This document shows positions 8,837 through 17,747 of a DNA stretch of 22,398 nucleotides, piece by piece (position 1 is the first letter of the stretch; each line of letters begins with the position of its first letter). The translations under genes and the position numbers were made by a program. The stretch spans positions 1 to 22,398 of the forward strand of contig JAYMGJ010000176.1 in NCBI GenBank assembly GCA_037178675.1, read 5' to 3'. A model generated the notes under the pieces. The model was not told the DNA's origin. It did not search any database and saw nothing but the letters and a program-made list of their open reading frames with translations. This stretch comes from Scleroderma bovista. Lineage: Eukaryota > Basidiomycota > Agaricomycetes > Boletales > Sclerodermataceae.

Positions 8837-10103
8837 TGTCAAAACCGGTTCTCCTCGACGATCTTACTAGGAGGTCCAGGGGTGCAGGGAACTAATGAGG
8901 AGGTAAGTCCTGGCACTAGTATGTGCTACTTAGTGCAGAGAGTCAAGTCCGGGTCATACGGACGAAGTCCGGGCGCTGGAGGAGCACTGGAAGTAAGTCC
9001 GGGTTTTGCGGAGTTAGTCCGGACCGCGGGAAAGTGGACCGGAGTAAAGCGCAGTTTGTCCGGACGAAGGACATCCCAGAGGTGGGATAAGTCCTGAGAG
9101 GTCTAGCGTCGAGTCTGGGACAGAGGTGGCTTTTGCCCTCGTGCAAGTAGGAGACTTGCTAGGATCAGACATAGGACCAAGGGGACGAGATAGGATGGAG
9201 GCCGGAGTTGGCCGGAGTTCAGGAGAACAAGATGGGATTAGGAGAGCATGGTGGGTAGTACAGAGTGGGGAGTATCTTAGTCGAGATTTGATCTAAGGAC
9301 TACTAGGCCGGAGTATGGTAGTTTATATAGTAATGAAACTAAGGTGAGTATATACGGTGACAAGTAAACACCTTAATGTCGAGACAAGGGATGGAGCAGA
9401 AGCAGACAGGAATATAAACCAGGTACAAGAAAATAAAGCAGGGACAGGAAAATAAACCGGAGCGGAAGCAGACACGGGGAACTAGAGTTACAGGGACGAC
9501 GGAGGAAAAGCAGGGACAAGGGAACTAGGTCGGAAGAGGACAGGTAAGGGTCAGAGGTGGACTTAACTAATGTTAAGTCCGGAGCGATGTCCAGGACCGG
9601 AGGAAGTGGGACCGGAGGAAGTGCAAGAGTGGAGGGAGTGTACGAGCGGAGGGAGTGTACGAGCGGAGGGAGTGCACAGGTGGAGGAAGGGTGGAGTAGC
9701 CGGAGGAAGGTCCAGAGTTGGACATGGAAATGTCCTAAGCCTTTGGTGGACCTGACAGAGGAAGCGGAGCAGGAGCAGGAGCAGAACTGAGCCGGAGTTG
9801 GATGTACCAGCCGGAGTTGGGCTACATCGCAGACAAGGCTAAGGGAGTGGCCGGACTGAAACCGGAGTAGCGACTAGTGGTAGGTACAGGTCCAACACGG
9901 AGGAGTTAGACCGCGGATCTGTCTGTAAGAAGACAGGGGTTAGTCCTGAGGCGGAGATGGACGTAGTGACCGGAGTTGAGCTGGAGTGCAGCTATAGGGC
10001 TGGAGATGGCCGGACTAGATCCGGAGTTGCATCTATGCCTAAGGAGAGGTCAGGCGGGCCATGGTTAGACCGGAGTTGCGACTGGAAAAGTATGGATATG
10101 ACA
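8837..10103 (+). repeat. Solo LTR of 1267 bp with TCATC target duplication
   Basis: It starts TGTCAAAACCGG and ends GGATATGACA, so the termini are the inverted pair TGTCA/TGACA. It is flanked by a perfect TCATC on both sides (8832-8836 and 10104-10108). A TATA-like TTATATAG lies near 9323-9330. The body is packed with CCGGAGT, AGTCCGGG and related short motifs. No internal retroelement genes remain. The related start at 1376 (minus) is a fragment, and the LTR at 11334 is a diverged relative. It is nested inside long repeat A. Confidence 0.9.
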
Positions 10104-10498
10104 TCATCCTTCAAATCATGCTTATCATGCTGCTTATCAATTCATGACTCATGCCCCTATGATTCATATGCATTATGTCATTGCATATGCTCATTTAGCT
10201 TCGATCTACTCATCCCATGCTTTCCCCCCTCTCTTTTGGGCCCCATGCAATGATTTTTCCATATTCTTGATTATGAACCCCTTTTTACCTATGTTTTTGC
10301 TCTTTCCCTTGGCTCAGCAGCTTGTTCAGGCTCCTCCCCATTGATGACTCAGCCTGATTACATTGCTTATCAATTGCTTACGGATTTCTTACCAAGCACT
10401 TAGTCATTTGTGTTGAGTGGTGTAATCTCAGCACCTCACCTCACTAGTTCTCAAGCTAGTACTTGGGTTAAACCCCCCCAAGTAAGCCATGTACCCTT
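10104..10498. other. Right part of long repeat A and spacer
   Basis: CT-rich sequence with irregular GCTTAT/TTATCA/CTCATG motifs resembles 13080-13290 of copy B. From about 10400 to 10498 nothing is recognised. Confidence 0.4.
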
Positions 10499-10571
10499 GA
10501 CCATATAGCTCAGTGGTTAGAGCACCTGGTATAGACCTAGGAGGTCTAGGGTTCAATTCCCTGTCTGGTCA
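10499..10571 (+). tRNA. tRNA-like cloverleaf, probably a pseudo-tRNA or SINE head
   Basis: These 73 bases fold as a complete cloverleaf. The acceptor stem GACCATA/TCTGGTC has 6 of 7 pairs. The D arm is GCTC-AGTGGTTA-GAGC, the anticodon stem CCTGG/CTAGG has one G-T pair, and the T arm is TAGGG-TTCAATT-CCCTG. Internal promoter boxes are good: A box TAGCTCAGTGG and B box GGTTCAATTCC. TTTT at 10578-10581 could end Pol III transcription. The anticodon loop is TATAGAC, giving TAG by position, but position 33 is A where U is almost invariant. That and the acceptor mismatch argue for a non-functional copy or a tRNA-derived SINE head. The minus-strand WD40-like frame runs into it. Confidence 0.6.
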
Positions 10572-11333
10572 CATTACTTTTAACAGTCACCTCCATAGTC
10601 ATGATTGCATCCATCAACAGGAGCCCTAGAACCAAAATGAGCAGCATTCTTAGGGAAACCATGAACACCATGTCGATGACCCCTTCAAGGCTCTTCTTCT
10701 GTGGAGGGTCCTCACTCCCCTGCCTACAATGTTTGTACCTCCAGATAGAGATTTCCAGGTTTGCAATGTTGCTTGATGTGGCAGCAATGATTGTGGTATG
10801 TGTCTCCCTGTCATGCACCTAGGTGAGGCTGAGAATTGATTTGCTGTAGTTGCCATGGACGTACTGCTATAGATTGCACCATCCCTTTGTGGGCATGTTG
10901 CAGTTTCTGCAGCCAAGTGCCCTGCTTGTGATCAAATACATATACTGATCCATAGTCTCTGCCTCCAACCATGATAGTTCCCTTTTCTCCAAATGCAACA
11001 TCTTTTGATTTGGGAATGCTTGGTTTGGTAGCGAAAGACCGGATCAAGTGACCTGTTTCAACACTGTGCAAGGTAAGCCCATCTGTGATGTTGTTGATAA
11101 AAAAAAATACATTGCTCCTCATGCATAGCAACTCCACCGCTACAACCTCGTTATTAGCCTTCTGTAGCAAGTTAAGTGATTGTATCTTACATTGCTGTTG
11201 ACAAACTTGTTGTCTTGATGATTGTCCTGTCGCCTCAAACTGTATGCCTTAAGTTCCTTGTGTTAGTATCCATCAGGAACAAAGATGTTGGTGGTTGGTC
11301 ACTCACATTTGGCCATCATACATTTCCCACACA
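10546..11333 (-). pseudogene. 3' part of a WD40-like gene with C-terminal membrane segment
   Basis: On the minus strand, an exon ending at 10865 reads DGLTLHSVETGHLIRSF, DVAFGEKGTIMVGGRDYGSV and YVFDHKQGTWLQKL. This is a WD40-type blade with the ETG..IRSF and G..V.VFD pattern. A 46-bp intron (10864-10819, GTACGT...CTAG) joins QSIA in phase 0 to VHDRETH...SSNIANLEISIW in the last exon (10818-10546). This is followed by a hydrophobic run, MVFMVSLRMLLILVLGLLLM, a likely membrane anchor. Upstream, WEMYDGQ and ELKAYSLRRQ suggest further exons separated by introns I could not fix. The gene is cut at 11333 by an LTR, and its 5' part was not found. The last residues (VTRQGIEP) and the stop lie in the antisense of the tRNA-like sequence. 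Confidence 0.55.
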
Positions 11334-11822
11334 TGTCAAAACCAGTTCTTCACCAATCTGATCTCGACAAGGGGTCTGGGGGATCAGGGGTTGGCCTAGC
11401 GGTAAGACCGAGATGCTACATAGTGTAGTCGCACTTTCTGAGTAGTAGGAAGGCCGACTGAGGGTTATACAGAGAGTCCGAGGGTAAATGGTCAATGACC
11501 GAGTACTTGTACAAGGATAGAGACAGAGAGCACAAAGAGAGAACAGATGAGAAGTATCTTATTCGATATTCGAACTGAAGCTACAACAGACCAAGTGTCT
11601 AAGTATTTATACTGAGTAGAACAGATGAGGCAATGTATGGGAAGTTGGGATTACCGACAAATGATGAGCGTAGTCGTGCTGTGCGCTGAGTAAGTATTGT
11701 AAGTGCGATAACCAGATTACCGATAGGTATCATATTAGTAATGCAACAGGACAGGAATGTATAGTAACCGGAATTGAGAAAGGAAACATATTAGGTAATC
11801 ATACAGAGAGACAGAATGGACA
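11334..11822 (+). repeat. Solo LTR, diverged relative of the 8837 family
   Basis: It starts TGTCAAAACCAGTTCT like the LTR at 8837 and appears to end GAATGGACA, about 489 bp. The flanks are ACACA (11329-11333) and ACACT (11823-11827), 4 of 5 bases matching, so the duplication is probable but imperfect. A TATA-like TATTTATACTGAG lies near 11605. It shares the GAGTATCTTA/GAAGTATCTTA region with the 8837 LTR. It sits between the WD40-like fragment and long repeat B. Confidence 0.65.
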
Positions 11823-12301
11823 ACACTGTCATGCACCAAACAGGTTTGGTACAGTGAACATGGAAGATAACACCTATATTGAATGATCCTTATGCGAAGG
11901 ATAAGCATGACAGACCCTCATCATAGCCATCTATCGCACGAGAACTGCCAAGAAGCAGAAGAAACTGAAGGAATAACGTCAATTGTGGTATGAGAAAGGA
12001 ATGCACACGTCTGCAGTCCAACTCCCATACCAGAATGATCAAAGAAGCCAAAGAATTGATGGAGAAACGAAGGAGAAAGAGAAGAAATGATTTTTAGCAC
12101 CCAAATGTCATTTTTAGGTGCCCAGTGCTGGCATTCCGATATTTTGAATAGCTCCATCGTTTCTGAAGCTATCAGGCACGTGACTATACCGTCAGAGAGC
12201 CTAGAATGTGATCTATCTGCCTGTCAAGTTCCGACGCAAATCTGTTCATTTCCCATGGAGATATTCCCCCCGCAATCCAGACATTTGCTTCATTGCTCAC
12301 T

Positions 12302-12715
12302 ATGGAGTCTGTATTTTCTCTGGATCATTTCTCCGCTATTACTGCAGATCTCCACTATGTCCTGCTCTTAGGACAGCCTCTCCCAGAGTTCCCGTGCACT
12401 GCCTGGCACATATCTTCCCAGCCTGCTCCCTCAGTCCCTCCCATTCTTGGTCAGCGTGTTCTCCTCGTCAGTCCTGCATCAAGGACATACTTTGGTCATC
12501 TTAGGTCTATTGTCAAGCTTGAGAAGTCTTCTCTGGTCATCTCTGTGTCCCCTGAGCCCTCAGCCTATGGTCCCTTCCTCCCAGATACTTGCCATGTCCA
12601 TCTTCCTCTGTTGTTCGTCTCGCTTCCTGGATGCATCAAATTCAATACTCTATCCACTTCCCTACTTTCAGATGACATCCCCCGGCACCATGACAGTTAT
12701 TCCCCCACTTTATAG
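12302..12715 (+). CDS. Unidentified conserved ORF within long repeat copy B
   Basis: The 137-aa frame starts at the ATG matching 8013 of copy A (MESVFSLDHFSAITADLHYV against MESAFSLEHFSAIAADLNYV). It keeps LLLGQPLPE, HISSQPAPSVP, SAYGPF.P..CH and HLPL. Homology to the copy A protein continues upstream of this ATG (CLSSSDANLFISH, DIPPAIQ), but a TGA replaces the TGG codon near 12206. The longer protein is therefore broken here and only the internal start remains. The product is unrecognised and it is unknown whether it is expressed. Confidence 0.4.
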   Translation: MESVFSLDHFSAITADLHYVLLLGQPLPEFPCTAWHISSQPAPSVPPILGQRVLLVSPASRTYFGHLRSIVKLEKSSLVISVSPEPSAYGPFLPDTCHVHLPLLFVSLPGCIKFNTLSTSLLSDDIPRHHDSYSPTL

Positions 12716-13305
12716 TACTATTAGGAAGAAGAACCCTCTCTTGTTCTTTCCCAGAAGAGAGCTCATCAAGGGAGCCCATGGTTGCGCTTCAGCGGCGCTA
12801 GAACACATGCACTATACCTTACTGTATGCTGACCCCCCAAAAGACCTCTGGACCCCTGGTACCCTTCTTGTGGCTGTTTTGTCTCGGATCAATCCCCCTA
12901 TTAATCTCAGATCTTCCCCATTGTTGTCCCATCAAATTCCTGATGGTACACAGCCCCCCATCAAACTTCTTAGGCTGTGCATCAATGACTCCTTCTGCTG
13001 TGCAGTGACTCATCCCTTGCTTACTGATGCTCTCTTGTCATCAGTATTACTCTATCCCTTTCGCATTTTTGGTATATTACTCAGCTGATGACTCACTCCC
13101 TTACCAATCAATCTTGTCATGCAGCTTACTCATTCCTTTACTCAGCAGCTTATTCATGCTCCCTATGCTTACTCATTCCTGCTTATCCCTTGCTTACTGA
13201 TCACTTACAAACCCCTTACAAAGCTCTTACCAATCCCTTACCAATCCTTGACAAATTCTGCTTATTCCCTTCTCTTTTTGTACTTTAATGCTGTGCCACC
13301 CCATG

Positions 13306-13313
13306 TATTTAAA
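13306..13313 (+). promoter_or_regulatory. TATA-like box in long repeat B
   Basis: TATTTAAA precedes CCCCTGGGCTCAGCCCAGTG (the palindrome CTGGGCTCAGCCCAG) and a GA-rich leader. This resembles the core promoter of basidiomycete LTRs. Confidence 0.45.
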
Positions 13314-14050
13314 CCCCTGGGCTCAGCCCAGTGAGAAGAGACCCAATTGCACGAAATTATCCCTCTCTCAGACTCTCTCAGTCAGTATCCCCTCAGCTCT
13401 TTGAGTCTTGTAGGCTTCAGTGAAGGTCTAAAGACTCTGATATTCAAGTTTTATTCAATCTATTCAAGTCCAAGTATTTCTCTAGGCTCAAGCGGAGTCT
13501 AGCCTGTCTATCCTTCATATCCCATTGCTTGTGGACGTCAGGAGCCCCCTTGCCCCTTTGCTGCACCAACCTCTAGGTGTAATATTGCTACTTCAGTCCC
13601 AGTCACCCCAATCCCCGCTTTGACACTTCCTAGGCTTTAGGAAGAGTCCAGACCCCTATCCCCTTCGTCATCTATTGCTCCTGTACCCCAGGAGTATCCT
13701 GCATCATCATCTGCATCACCCTGTTGGTGTAGATCCCCTTCTCCCCTCCTCAGCACATCCTCTCTGGACACTGCGGAGGTAAACCACCACTCACACATTT
13801 TTCGTAGTCCTTTGTTGGTGTTGTGTTTGGGTTATTACTCCAACCCAAATCCACACTTTGACTCACAGCACGCAGGTCCTGGCTCCATTTTACACAATAA
13901 TGTGTTCCCCGGTAATTTTTTTAAATAATTATGGCATGCCTATCTGCATTTATGAAAGCCTTCGTCTGATTCTTGTTTCTTCATGCTGGTCGCCCTCCCC
14001 TCACTCCTCTGCCACTGTCTTCTTTATCTCACTGTTTACCCTCTCTTGAA

Positions 14051-14809
14051 ATGTCGCCAACCTCAGTGACCTCAGTTCCTGCATTCGCCGATCCAAGTTT
14101 ACCTCCACCCACTATTCCTGTCCTATCCTCCCACATCAACTTGGTATCTACTCCACACATCACACTCTCTTCATGAGAAGAGTTGGTTTTTATTCCCATG
14201 GCACTACCAACCACAACGAAATCGATCCCTCAGCCCGCCTATAGTCCAGCAGTTTGCAGAACAGCTAATGTGCACCAGGTCATGGCCACAATTCCTCAAC
14301 CAGTCCCTAAGTGCTCATCAACAGCTGGTGATGGCGACGACAGTGGTGACATGTCAGATGGCACCTCAACTGAGTCTTTAAGCTCTATTGAATCTGATGC
14401 CATCAAAATTCCAAAGCTAGAAGGGGAGGCTGGGAGACCAGGCAGGGGAGGATATAATTTAAAGGTCCAACTAGCTTGGAATGCTGTCACGTTTTCGAAG
14501 CTCAAGGTATGATCAACTAACCAATGAATAACCTCTGACTGATAAGCACTCTGCAGAGATTCGTTCATCGCTCTGTGAAAAATCACCTTAATGTCACATG
14601 GTGTAAATTGTATCAAAAAGAGTCAGCTATATTGTCAGTGATACAGGAGGTAAGTCAGCCTTTATCAACATTTTTCTCAATGCTGATGAAGTTCACAGGC
14701 TTCCACAGCATTTCCTGATCTCAATGATTACCATGGCTGCTGGCCAGTCCATGACCTTATCCAGATGCACCTGAAATGGCTCAGAGGAAGCTGGAAAGGT
14801 GAAAGATAA
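14051..14809 (+). CDS. Small three- or four-exon fungal gene, unknown function
   Basis: The secure model has an exon ending at 14506 (...WNAVTFSKLK), an intron 14507-14556 (GTATGA...CTGCAG, 50 bp), an exon 14557-14649 (RFVHRSVKNHLNVTW... SVIQE), an intron 14650-14698 (GTAAGT...CACAG, 49 bp), and a last exon 14699-14809 (ASTAFPDLNDYHGCWPVHDL, then MHLKWL, stop). All junctions are phase 0. A GRGGY.L motif followed by a W-rich block and a P.L.DY..CWPV.DLI...LK end resembles a hypothetical family I associate with Boletales and other Agaricomycetes. The start is uncertain: ATG 14198 is safe. ATG 14051 lies in the same frame but meets TGA at 14174-14176, unless a 90-bp in-frame intron (14144-14233, GTATCT...CCTCAG) is removed. 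A serine/acidic low-complexity region precedes the conserved part. Confidence 0.6.
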
Positions 14810-14854
14810 GACAAAAAATGTAACAAATTGAATGTAGTTGAATGTAGTTCTATC

Positions 14855-15079
14855 TGTTAAGATAAACCACAAAGAGCACTCTTGTGCCCAGTGTCAGAGA
14901 CTGAAGAGAAGAGACTCTGGGCACGAAAATTTTAAGTATACAAACAAAGCAAACATGGAAAAACAGTGTAATACAAAAGCCACAAATCACCTGATCAACC
15001 TGGAAAGGAAACAGCTCAAGTAATCACTGGAAATGCGCCACAAAACACCACAAAAGTGCACAAACACTCAATATCAACA
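14855..15079 (-). repeat. Solo Copia LTR, internally deleted, minus strand
   Basis: On the minus strand it runs TGTTGATATTGAG to TTATCTTAACA, with the same ends as the other Copia LTRs but only 225 bp long. One of the two direct GACACTGGGCAC-containing repeats and the spacer between them (about 52 bp) are missing, as expected of slippage or recombination between the repeats. The flanks CTATC (14850-14854) and CTATT (15080-15084) match at 4 of 5 bases, so the duplication is probable. Confidence 0.85.
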
Positions 15080-15499
15080 CTATTGTAGTTCCCCCTGATC
15101 AGAATCACCTCATTTACAAGGTCACTGCAACTGGAAATATGCACTTTTTCATCTTCTGCGAATACTATGGTTTGTAGGAAACCCACTGCCTGAATGAACT
15201 GAGAAGTGAATTGATGTCAAATTGAGCCACAAAACAGTCTGATAGTGCAGTAAGTATTTCTCAGTATCTATGGGTATCTATTTACACCTTTTATATATTA
15301 TCATTTCGTGTGGTAGCCTCCCACGAACCTTGCACTGAAGCATAGCAGCAAATCTACAGTGATTTATCAACAGTAATATCAATAAACAGAGGGATAAATA
15401 CCTTTCTGCCACAAAGTTGGCAACCATGGTGTCATGGTTGCACGTGTTCACAACAGCATTGATATTGTGCTTACCGGCCCACATGACAAGTATATCACC

Positions 15500-15777
15500 T
15501 GTTAAGATAAACCACAAATGAGCACTCTAGTGCCCAGTGTCAGAGACTGAATTGAGAGGATAGCTACAGGATACAGACCTAGTGCCCAGTGTCAGAGACT
15601 GAAGAGAAGAGACTCTGGGCACAAAAATTTCAACTATACAAACAAAGCAAACAAAGAGAAACAAAGGAAAACATAAGCCACTAATCATGTGATGATCCAT
15701 GAAAGGAAGGAGCTGAAGTAATCACTAAAAAGGCGTCCATAAGTACAACAAGAGTGCACAAACACTCAATACCAACA
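15500..15777 (-). repeat. Solo Copia LTR with TCACC target duplication
   Basis: A 278-bp minus-strand copy, TGTTGGTATTGAG to TTATCTTAACA, is flanked by a perfect TCACC on both sides (15495-15499 and 15778-15782). It is more diverged from the Copia element than the plus-strand LTRs but keeps both direct repeats. It lies 11 bp from the left target site of the Harbinger element, inside the same coding exon. Confidence 0.95.
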
Positions 15778-15791
15778 TCACCACAGACATT

Positions 15792-15837
15792 AGTGGTGCT
15801 CAGCGGCACTCTGCTGGCGCTATGCAATGGCCATGCA
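15792..15837 (+). repeat. Left terminal inverted repeat of the Harbinger element
   Basis: It matches the reverse complement of 19507-19552 at 45 of 46 positions; the mismatch is at 15832. Confidence 0.93.
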
Positions 15838-16009
15838 CCATGATTTTGCAGTTGGTTTGCAGCGTGCTGAATGTGAAATTTGTCATGCCGCCGCTTATTA
15901 ATAAGCCCAAAGCGCAACAAAAATTCTAAGTCTAGATTGGTACAACATTGAAAGTAAAAAAAGAAATATAACATCTGATTCTTGATCCCCTACAACCATA
16001 CTGTGCACC

Positions 16010-17545
16010 ATGCCTCGCCAGTCTTCCCGGAAGGTTTTCTTGGAGAGAATCAACACATTTGCCCTGTTAGTGGCTGAAAGGCGCCTGGAAACTATCAAAA
16101 ACTACGACCCAGAGGATGTCAGTGATACAGAGGAGACTGAATCAGAGGACGACCTACCTGTGATCATTCCCTGTCCCTCCCCAATCACTCCGATCTCCCC
16201 GATCTCCCCGATCATGTCATTCCTGAGCGATGACGATGACCCTGATTCAAGTAAAGATTCCATTGCGCTAGAAGATGCTCGGTACTGCCATCTGTTGGGT
16301 GCAATCAGTGCACTCCGTGATGAGGTACTGAAGGCGCGCGTACTCCAGCGTATACCAGTCCCCATGATGCGAGCATCGCAGTTGCCACTCCTTGAGCATT
16401 TTGCCGACTTCCGGCCCCATCTGTTCCGCAAGAAGTTGCGCGTTGATCCTGAGGTGTTTGACTGCATCCTGGATCAGATTAGCGGCCATCCAATTTTTCT
16501 TTCACGCGGAAACCAACCTCAATTACCTGTGGCGATCCAACTCGCAATCTTTCTAAACCGTGCTGGCCACTATGGCAATGCCATATCTCCCGAAGATGTG
16601 GCCCAGTGGGCCAGAGTCAGCGTGGGTTCTGTAGTAAACTGCACTCACCGCGTAATGGTCGCCGTGCTAGACCAGCATGATTTGTTTCTTGCCGTTCCTG
16701 ATGTGAACTCCGAGGAAGTGGAGATGGCACGACAGTGGGTAGAGGATTGTAGCTGCCCAGGCTGGAGAAACGGAGTATTTGTCACGGATGGGTCAACCAT
16801 AAACCTGTTCGAGAAACCGGGTATCTATGGTGAAACATTTTATGACAGAAAGTCGCACTACTCACTTAATTGCCAGGTGTGTAGACGTGCCGCACTACAA
16901 AGAGCCCACTGACTAAACTTCATTCAGCTTGTTGTCATGCCACACGATCTCCGTATCGTTGACTATGGATTGGGACACCCAGGGAGCGTTCATGATGCCT
17001 ACGCATTCCAGGGTACGCGGATGGCAAAGAATCCTGATCAAGCGATCCCGGAAGATCATTGGATCTGGGCAGACAGCGCGTATCCAACGCAGACTTGGTG
17101 CGTTGTACCATTTAAGGCCACTGGTGGGGGGTTGTCGAGAACTAGAAATTTATACAACAAATATCTGTCAAAAGTAAGTAGCATTATAATTTCAGATAGG
17201 CAAGAACTCATCGTGTAGGTTCGGGTCCGTGTTGAGCATGCATTTGCCGCTTTGAAGGGTCGCTTTCAATCACTCCGAGAACTTCGACTGCAAGTTAGAA
17301 CGAAAAAAGACATTCGGATTGCGGTACACTGGGTACAGTGTTGTATCATCCTTCACAACATGATTGTTTCGTTTGAAAGGGTGTTAGGAATCGAGTCGTC
17401 GGTTGCATGGGCAAGAAGGGAAGGCCGGGAGGCAAACCACCGCACCCAGCCAGTAGTGGTTGATGACCCTGCTGGAACGCCAGGACAGCGGTTCCGTACA
17501 GAGTTGATGACAAGGTTGTTTCAACATCTTGGTTTACTAGCTTGA
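16010..17545 (+). CDS. PIF/Harbinger DDE transposase (DDE_Tnp_4 type), three exons
   Basis: Exons are 16010-16876, 16928-17173 and 17219-17545. Introns are 51 bp (GTGTGT...TTCAG) and 45 bp (GTAAGT...GTGTAG), all phase 0, giving 479 aa. The N-terminus is acidic (DTEETESEDDLP). A helix-turn-helix-like part at about residues 177-225 reads IQLAIFLNRAGHYGNAISP and VAQWARVSVGSV. Catalytic-core motifs are VFVTDGSTI (Asp260), YGLGHPGSVHDAYAF (Asp312), IWADSAYP, and VRVRVEHAFAALKGRF (Glu377), followed by CCIILHNMI. This is the motif set of the nuclease superfamily that cuts at the TIRs. No frameshift or stop was found. It is partnered with the convergent gene ending at 17748, and PIF/Harbinger elements normally need both proteins. 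Confidence 0.92.
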
Positions 17546-17747
17546 AGTTCAAAATACACATCAATTCGAGACAACAGTCAGACTAGTATACATACAGACA
17601 CGTACAACCATTGTCCAAAAACTTCATAGCGATGACAACAAGTAACTGTGACAACAAGACGATGTTAGAGTGTGTATATGTGCCGGGGGACGAACGATTG
17701 ATACGAGGGGGACGCGATGAGCAGCGATGACGGATGGAAGGTGATGC

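Larger units (their letters stand above)
7395..10440 (+). repeat. Long repeat copy A (LTR-like), split by a nested solo LTR
   Basis: From 7395 (TGTCACACACC, TTTGGTACTGTGGACATGG) the sequence matches the copy starting at 11827 (TGTCATGCACC, TTTGGTACAGTGAACATGG). Matches continue through CATCTATCGCACG, GCCAAGAAGCAGAAG, GGTGCCCAGTGCTGGCATTCC and a coding-like part to about 8390. Weaker CT-rich similarity (CTTACCAATC..., GCTTATCA...) extends on both sides of the nested element at 8837-10103. The right end is uncertain; 10440 is approximate. It may be a long LTR: it begins TGTCA, and copy B has a TATA-like site. No ORF for replication proteins is present. Confidence 0.6.
11827..13865 (+). repeat. 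Long repeat copy B (LTR-like)
   Basis: It begins TGTCATGCACC and matches copy A (7395 onward) through the coding-like part to about 12690. It then continues as C/T-rich sequence with irregular TTACTCATTCC/GCTTATCCCTTGC motifs (13080-13260), a TATTTAAA box, a downstream AGTGAGAAGAGACCC segment and further CT-rich sequence. It appears to end near ATCCACACTTTGAC at about 13860. The order (long U3-like part, TATA, GA/CT leader) is LTR-like. No clear target duplication or primer site was found, so the right end is approximate. Confidence 0.5.

Noticed and set aside
7390..10180. TATGC as the target duplication of long repeat A (also found in CATATGC near 10168 and 10187)
   Set aside because: Two equally good sites in CT/AT-rich DNA and no match to the end of copy B; likely chance.
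11390..11420. GGCCTAGCGGTAAGAC in the LTR at 11334, resembling a tRNA D arm
   Set aside because: No matching T arm or acceptor stem follows at the right distance.
12447..13088. 213-codon plus-strand frame in long repeat B
   Set aside because: It is out of phase with the frame conserved between copies A and B and then runs through CT-rich low-complexity sequence.
15080..15110. AGGGGGAA-like polypurine run (minus strand) near the LTR at 14855-15079, suggesting a 3' LTR with internal sequence to its right
   Set aside because: It lies about 10 bases from the LTR instead of adjacent, no Copia internal sequence follows, the region holds spacer and host-gene exons, and the CTATC/CTATT flanks fit a solo LTR.
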